Below are positions 24,519 to 28,882 of a DNA stretch of 28,882 nt, one piece after another (the stretch's first letter is position 1; each line of letters begins with the position of its first letter). A program made the translations under genes and the position numbers. The notes under the pieces are model-generated. The model searched no databases, was not told the origin of the DNA, and saw only the letters and a program-made list of their open reading frames with translations. The stretch is from Motiliproteus sp036960405 (lineage in GTDB: Bacteria > Pseudomonadota > Gammaproteobacteria > Pseudomonadales > Balneatricaceae), in assembly GCA_036960405.1 (NCBI GenBank), contig JBALWS010000047.1, positions 1-28,882 of the forward strand, in the 5' to 3' direction.

Positions 24519-24827
24519 TTGTCGATCCGTAATCGTTTGATCTTGAAGGTTTGTTCATGGCTGTTGCTACCTCTGCTAGCCGCCATGACGGGCTGCACCA
24601 GCAGTGGTACGTCTTCGCAATCTGTCACCGTGGTTCCGCAAGGGCTACGCACTTTGGTGGATGAAGTCTGCCACCAACGGATGCGCATTCTGACCGGCTT
24701 TGATTGGAATGAACTGACCGAGGATGAGGCCATCGATCGGCGCCGGTTCGAGCAACAGGGCTACGACGCAGTCTTTCGGGAATGCAAAGCCTCCAGGATG
24801 CAATGGCTCGATCCACATCGACGCTAA
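24519..24827 (+). CDS. Small hypothetical lipoprotein
   Basis: A 102-residue protein of unknown function. It has a Type II signal peptide with basic start (SIRNRLILK), hydrophobic core and lipobox AMTGC (C26). The mature part has a Ser-rich spacer, then a charged domain with two further cysteines (in DEVCHQRM and FRECKASR) that could form a disulfide. The start is TTG two bases after the stop of the DUF4136 gene; there is no ribosome site, so translation probably depends on coupling with that gene. A shifted ATG at about 24557 in another frame opens only a short ORF. I could not assign a family. The outer-membrane location is inferred from the lipobox. Confidence 0.65.
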   Translation: MSIRNRLILKVCSWLLLPLLAAMTGCTSSGTSSQSVTVVPQGLRTLVDEVCHQRMRILTGFDWNELTEDEAIDRRRFEQQGYDAVFRECKASRMQWLDPHRR

Positions 24828-24879
24828 CTTAATCCATTGCCGCTATCTTCTTTGGCCGTCGAATGTTGCTGATTATTTC

Positions 24880-24888
24880 TGGCATAAT
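24880..24888 (+). promoter_or_regulatory. Extended -10 promoter for yejK
   Basis: TGG followed by CATAAT, an extended -10 five of six to consensus, 36 bases before the yejK start. Confidence 0.5.
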
Positions 24889-24924
24889 GAGCGCCGTTTT
24901 TAATCATCACATGCAGGTAAGGCT

Positions 24925-25932
24925 ATGGCGGTAACTCAAGCGATTGTTCATTACATCGATAAGCCTGAAGGCGAACCGGTGCAGTTATCTCCTCGGCAAA
25001 CGCTGTTGTCGATCACTCCCTCGGTTGAAACCTTGATTGGCAAGCTCAGCGCCAGTTACAACAATCGATCCGGCAAGATTTATGGCGGCTTTGAAGCCGA
25101 TGCCGATAGCTATCCGTTCAGTCGCTGGCTAACGGCATGCATTAATGATGAGATCGACTTTGTCCAGTTAACCCGGCAGGTGGCCGATCGTTTCAAGGCC
25201 GAACTGGATCAACAGGCCGAGGCGGTGAATGGCTATCTGTTGGTTGCGAAGATGCAGGTGCTCGAAGCCGAGCAGTTGCTGATCCTGTTGTTGAGCAGTA
25301 GCCCGGCGATCGTGATTGATGAGCAGCTGGAATTGAGCGATTCGAAGCATCTGGATGTCGGCAAGGTGCAGCTGGGAGCGCGGATCGATCTGGACACCTG
25401 GCAGCGAGATGCCGAGCAGTATCTATCGCTGGTTCGTTCCAGAAGCGGTAAAGGGGTTAATACCGCGTTCCGCAGTTGTCTGGGGGCGACCGAAGAGATC
25501 GATTCTAAAGAGCAAACCCAGACCCTGTTAAAGGTGTTTAACGACTATTGCGATACCCAGCAACTACCGGTTAAAGAGTCGTCGGATGCTAAACAGCGCG
25601 CCTACGAATATTGTCAGGATCAGGTTGATTCTGGCGAACGGGTAAAGCTTAAACAGCTCTCGTGTGTGATCGATACGGCCGACCCCGATAAGTTTTATAA
25701 CTATGTCGGTGATCAGGCGGCAACGCAGGGCAATGTGTTGGCCAGTGAAATTCCCGCCGATAAACGCGGGTTGCAACGGTTTGTGCGTTACAGCGGCTCG
25801 ATGAAGGGGTTGAGTCTGAGCTTTTCCGAAGCGTTGTTGGGCGAGCAGGTGCTTTATGATGCTGCCACCGACACCCTGACCCTGCGTGGCTTGCCGCCAA
25901 CGCTGCGTAAACAGCTAGCGCGCAATAGCTAA
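24925..25932 (+). CDS. yejK: Nucleoid-associated protein YejK (NdpA)
   Basis: A 335-residue protein of the 37-kDa nucleoid-associated family (NA37), cytoplasmic and DNA-associated; its exact role is unclear. Family text includes MLLQAIVHYIDK-type start (here AVTQAIVHYIDKPEG), an ALTGKYF-like middle and FSRWLTACINDEIDF. Near 170-200 it has SLVRSRSGKGVNTAFRSCLG, a conserved motif of NdpA, and the C-terminal half has YCDTQQLP and FVRYSGSMKGLSLSFSEALLG. The length is that of E. coli YejK. AGG-TAAGG precedes the ATG. It is monocistronic, with its own promoter and a terminator 32 bases downstream. Confidence 0.93.
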   Translation: MAVTQAIVHYIDKPEGEPVQLSPRQTLLSITPSVETLIGKLSASYNNRSGKIYGGFEADADSYPFSRWLTACINDEIDFVQLTRQVADRFKAELDQQAEAVNGYLLVAKMQVLEAEQLLILLLSSSPAIVIDEQLELSDSKHLDVGKVQLGARIDLDTWQRDAEQYLSLVRSRSGKGVNTAFRSCLGATEEIDSKEQTQTLLKVFNDYCDTQQLPVKESSDAKQRAYEYCQDQVDSGERVKLKQLSCVIDTADPDKFYNYVGDQAATQGNVLASEIPADKRGLQRFVRYSGSMKGLSLSFSEALLGEQVLYDAATDTLTLRGLPPTLRKQLARNS

Positions 25933-25964
25933 CCACCACCGTCTAGATCGTAAAGAATCTAGTC

Positions 25965-26005
25965 AAAAAAAGGCCGCTTGAAGCATGATTTCAAGCGGTC
26001 TTTTT
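25965..26005. terminator. Bidirectional terminator between yejK and the cytochrome gene
   Basis: AGGCCGCTTGAA (25971-25982), loop GCATGAT, TTCAAGCGGTCT (25990-26001) with one G-T pair. A7 lies on the left and T5 on the right, so it can act on both the yejK transcript and the convergent cytochrome transcript. Confidence 0.9.
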
Positions 26006-26023
26006 ATATCCCAATGATCGCTA

Positions 26024-27532
26024 TTAGCGCCCGATAGCGATGAACTGCTGCTGCAGCCAGGCGGCGATATCTTCCGCTTCCTGGGGCGTTAACGGGATCG
26101 ATGGCATCAGCGCATCCGGAATCTCCGCACCTTGTTGGCGTAAGTATGCCAGCGCTTGCAGGCGCTTCGGACGATGGGGTTCTGCGGTCTTGAAGATCAA
26201 CGATCCCGACGCTCGTTGAATACGAGGGAACAGCCAGCGGTCATCCTCAAACACTCCTTCGCCTTGCTGGCCGTGGCAGGCTTCGCACTTACGACTTTGA
26301 TAGAGTTTCTGCCCCTGTTGGCTATCCCCCGTGTTGGGTCTGGCTACCGTAGGGGGCGATGCCGGCGTGCCTTGGGTAAAGATCCGGTCGTGTTCGGCGT
26401 CGCCGGTATCGAGCAAGCGTTTGAACTCCAGCGTCCAGAGCTGGGTCGCCGGGTCGAAATGGCTGGCAACCTCGACATCGGCGCGGCTGCCGCTGGCTTG
26501 GCGGTGGATGGTATAGGGGACGCTGCTACCCAGCGCCAGCTCCATCCCTGGCTTGATTTTTAACAGGTCGTCTTCGGTCAGCTGGGCGGTGGTGTGGCTG
26601 AGCTTGTCGTACAGCCCCTTCTCGTAATCAGCGTGGCTGATGTACGCCGGACCTTTGAGTCCTTCGCTGCCGTTGAGTTTGAGTTTTTTTAGATCGTTAT
26701 CGATGGCAGGAGATTTACCTGGATCACCTTTGCGACCGCTGTCAGAACCCTTGGCGTAGATCAGGTGGCCATCTTTAAGTGTGCGGCTGGGAGCGCTCCG
26801 GGTTGAGGTCCAGTGCCAGATGTCAGCCAGGTCGCCCTCAAGGCTAGTATGCATCGCCACCACATCTTCGCCGATCAGGTGTTGCTTGGGGTTGCCCGAG
26901 TCAGCCAGATTGGTATGGCAGTAGCCGGCGCAACCCACTCCCTGATCGCGGAAGTTGAGCTGCTTATCGACGATCGGAAACATGAAGAAGACTCGGTCTT
27001 CGCTCTCGTTACCCGCCAGCGTATCGCTGACGTTAACCGCGCTGGCTGCCGGGCTGCCGGGGGTAGGCGCGACGTGTTGCTGCTTGCTCCAGCTTCCGCC
27101 GTCGTTGATCCAGCGATTACGGTTGCTGGATCGGTCGTGGTTGGCATCTTTGAAGCGGATCGCAAAGTACAGGTGTTGGCTATCGTGGGCAGAAGCCAGT
27201 TCGATGTCGGTGGGTACCGCGTCGTAAAACTCGCTGAGCGGGTAGTTGTTCATGACCCTCCCTGCAATTTTTGAAAACTGTTCGGGTTGCCAATCGCTCA
27301 GACTGGCGTCGAGCTGGATGCTGTTGTCGACAACCTTAGGAGAAACCACGCGTTGATGGCTGACAGCGCTGCTATCGAAACTGGATTGGAAATCCAGATA
27401 AAGCAGGTTCTCGCCAATATGATTGTGTGAGTTTTCGGTGACAGCCACCGAAAAGAAGGTGTTGACCGGTGTCGCAGCGACGGCTATGGCTGGCGCAACC
27501 ATGCAACTGATCATCAGTCCTTTGAACCTCAT
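26024..27532 (-). CDS. Periplasmic c-type cytochrome with ethylbenzene-dehydrogenase-like domain
   Basis: A 502-residue exported protein. A signal peptide (about 1-20) ends AIAVAATP. Residues about 65-375 resemble the haem-binding domain of ethylbenzene dehydrogenase gamma subunits and related cytochromes (LDASLSDWQP, HLYFAIRFKDAN, DRVFFMFPI). Within it is GCAGYCH, a CX3CH site (C201, C205, H206; 26932-26915). The C-terminal 95 residues are a class I cytochrome c domain: KCEACHGQQGEG (C416, C419, H420) and a candidate axial Met at 476 in DALMPSIPLT. So two haems are possible. ATG at 27532 has GAGGTG six bases before it. It stands alone; no molybdoenzyme or oxidase gene is adjacent, so its electron partner is unknown. 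Confidence 0.85.
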   Translation of the reverse strand: MRFKGLMISCMVAPAIAVAATPVNTFFSVAVTENSHNHIGENLLYLDFQSSFDSSAVSHQRVVSPKVVDNSIQLDASLSDWQPEQFSKIAGRVMNNYPLSEFYDAVPTDIELASAHDSQHLYFAIRFKDANHDRSSNRNRWINDGGSWSKQQHVAPTPGSPAASAVNVSDTLAGNESEDRVFFMFPIVDKQLNFRDQGVGCAGYCHTNLADSGNPKQHLIGEDVVAMHTSLEGDLADIWHWTSTRSAPSRTLKDGHLIYAKGSDSGRKGDPGKSPAIDNDLKKLKLNGSEGLKGPAYISHADYEKGLYDKLSHTTAQLTEDDLLKIKPGMELALGSSVPYTIHRQASGSRADVEVASHFDPATQLWTLEFKRLLDTGDAEHDRIFTQGTPASPPTVARPNTGDSQQGQKLYQSRKCEACHGQQGEGVFEDDRWLFPRIQRASGSLIFKTAEPHRPKRLQALAYLRQQGAEIPDALMPSIPLTPQEAEDIAAWLQQQFIAIGR

Positions 27533-27839
27533 AATGCACCTCGATTATATGCGATAGCTAGATTTCGTGAATAGTGACAAACATAGCCCTAATCGACTGA
27601 AAATAAAATTGTTATTAGTCGGGTTAACAGCTTACTGCGGTCTTTATCAGCACCGCTTACTATAGGGTGAATGGATCTGCATTTTTTGTGGCCAAGTGGC
27701 GAGGTTGTTGATGTAGATCGGACTTTGCAGGGGGTAAATGAGTTAGTCTCCAACACTGTGAAGAAAAAGATAGTTTCATTATCCACTATAGTGAACAGCG
27801 GACATCTATCGAGACCAACCTGAGAGAAGTATTTCGAGT
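27533..27839. other. 307-base divergent intergenic region before the HD-GYP gene
   Basis: No gene seen. It contains two related sites, ACTATAGGGTGAA (27659-27671) and ACTATAGTGAA (27785-27795); the second overlaps the palindrome CACTATAGTG (27784-27793). No strong sigma-70 promoter is visible. Confidence 0.45.
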
Positions 27840-28882
27840 ATGACCGGAGCGTATCGCCGATTAACAGATAAGGATGTCCAGGTTGGAAAGCCTTTGGCTT
27901 TATCAGTCTATGATGCCACCGATACTTTGTTGCTTAAAAAGGGCCAGATCGTTGCCTCTGAGCACCAGAAAGAACGGCTGCTCAACCAGAAAGTATTCAT
28001 CTCGCTGGTTGAAGAGAGTTCCAAGACGGAGGCTAAAAAGCGGCGAGAAGACCACCGACCTGAAAAAAACGCCGCCACGATCAGCGTGTTTGAATGGGTT
28101 GAAGCGCACTACCAGTTGATCTCCGATGTTTACCATCATTTTGACGACCCTGGGGCTCAGAGCTGTAAGAAGGTTCAGGTGCTCGCCGAGCGGATTTTGC
28201 GGTTTTCGGAAAAGCACAGCGATGGATTGCTGGCCGCCGTTCAACTAGCCACCGATAAGGTCTACTCGCATATCAAGGCGTTGCATGTCGGGCTACTGTG
28301 CGAAGCGCTGGGGCACCGTGCGGGGTTGAGCAGTTCGCAACGACTATCGCTGATTGCCGCAGGACTGACCCATGATTTGGGTATGTGGCAGATGCAAGAG
28401 AAGCTACGTACTCGCCAAGAGCCATTAACCGACGAGCAGTGGACCCATATTCGCAGCCACCCGCAGCGGGGGACTCAGCTGCTGCAAAAAGCAGGAGTGT
28501 TGAACGCCGTTTGGCTACAAACGATAGAGCAGCATCATGAACGCTTAAATGGTTCGGGTTACCCTAAAGGCCTGGCAGGCGATAAAATTTGCCAGACAGC
28601 CCGGATTGTAGCCGTGGCCGATACCTTTGCGGCGATGGTTCGGACGCGTGGCGATCGGGATCAGCGGATGCCTAAAGACGCGATGCGAGATCTGTTTATG
28701 TCTCGCGGCGAAGAGATCGATGGAATGCTGGCACAGCTCTTTATCAAAGAGTTGGGATTGTTTCCCCCAGGATCTTCGGTTCGTTTGGTTACCGGTGAAA
28801 TTGGGATCGTTACGGGCGCCGGGAACAATGCATCGAGCCCCGATGTAGAGGTTGTCGTCGATGCACAAGGAAGACCATTAAA
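27840..28882 (+). CDS. HD-GYP domain cyclic-di-GMP phosphodiesterase-like protein (3' end outside window)
   Basis: 347 codons are visible from ATG at 27840 to the right edge with no stop. The N-terminal segment (about 10-55: KPLALSVYDATDTLLLKKGQ) resembles a domain that precedes many HD-GYP proteins of the Beta- and Gammaproteobacteria. The HD-GYP domain covers about 130-310, with HD at 178-179 (LTHDLGM), HP at 207-208, HHE at 232-234, GYP at 240-242 and VADTFAAM about 258-265. In some relatives the HD is lost; here it is kept, so hydrolysis of c-di-GMP is plausible. Asn replaces the usual Asp in HHExxDGSGYP. No ribosome site at the best spacing is seen (GAGAGAAG lies somewhat far). The family controls the switch between motility and biofilm; no receiver domain is present. 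Confidence 0.88.
   Translation, partial: MTGAYRRLTDKDVQVGKPLALSVYDATDTLLLKKGQIVASEHQKERLLNQKVFISLVEESSKTEAKKRREDHRPEKNAATISVFEWVEAHYQLISDVYHHFDDPGAQSCKKVQVLAERILRFSEKHSDGLLAAVQLATDKVYSHIKALHVGLLCEALGHRAGLSSSQRLSLIAAGLTHDLGMWQMQEKLRTRQEPLTDEQWTHIRSHPQRGTQLLQKAGVLNAVWLQTIEQHHERLNGSGYPKGLAGDKICQTARIVAVADTFAAMVRTRGDRDQRMPKDAMRDLFMSRGEEIDGMLAQLFIKELGLFPPGSSVRLVTGEIGIVTGAGNNASSPDVEVVVDAQGRPL

Noticed and set aside
27544..27549. TATAAT on the minus strand as promoter of the cytochrome gene
   Set aside because: The start point would fall at or after the ribosome site, and no -35 is present.
27589..27786. 65-codon minus-strand ORF in the gap before the HD-GYP gene
   Set aside because: It has no ribosome site, no recognisable domain and an amino-acid make-up like random AT-rich sequence.
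1..28882. Mobile elements, CRISPR arrays, tRNA or rRNA genes
   Set aside because: No transposase, integrase, regularly spaced repeats, cloverleaf or rRNA-like sequence was seen on either strand.

Overview
The window looks like a chromosomal core segment of a Gram-negative gammaproteobacterium. The gene set and order resemble Pseudomonadales/Oceanospirillales-type genomes: class I fumarase, hom-thrC followed by recJ, and an ETF-quinone oxidoreductase gene divergent from etfBA. TolC, an MCE (mammalian cell entry)-domain lipid-transport protein and several lipoproteins show an outer membrane. The Na+/H+ antiporter and two quinone- or cytochrome-linked systems fit an aerobic, possibly marine, respiring cell; that lifestyle is inference. 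No phage, transposon, CRISPR, rRNA or tRNA was seen.

Layout. 1-1266: a truncated SAM-methyltransferase gene (minus) divergent from a TetR regulator; the gap holds a long inverted repeat and a C9A7 homopolymer tract. 1522-3793: class I fumarase with a strong terminator, then a TRIC/UPF0126 membrane protein. 4118-6853: hom and thrC, the last steps of threonine synthesis, closed by a terminator. 6900-9655: a structured leader, a YdcF/ElyC-type membrane protein and recJ, which overlaps it. 9668-11275 (minus): a membrane histidine-kinase-like protein whose phosphoacceptor His is Gln. 11454-15037: ETF-quinone oxidoreductase (minus) divergent from etfB-etfA, which together pass electrons from acyl-CoA and other dehydrogenases to quinone.

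15111-22173 (all minus): two split LetA/PqiA-like proteins, a six-MCE-domain LetB/PqiB-like protein, NhaA, a PAS-PAS histidine kinase and a FixJ-type response regulator. They are closely spaced and end at a bidirectional terminator shared with etfA. 22492-24827: tolC and two small lipoprotein genes. 24925-25932: the nucleoid-associated protein YejK/NdpA. 26024-27532 (minus): a periplasmic cytochrome with an unusual CX3CH site plus a normal CXXCH site. 27840-end: an HD-GYP phosphodiesterase gene cut by the window edge.

Most of the window is ordinary housekeeping sequence. The most interesting departures are the His-less kinase, the MCE protein built as three A-B pairs, the CX3CH cytochrome, the homopolymer tract in front of the methyltransferase, and the leader with competing hairpins before the YdcF-like gene. 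None is proven to be a new system.
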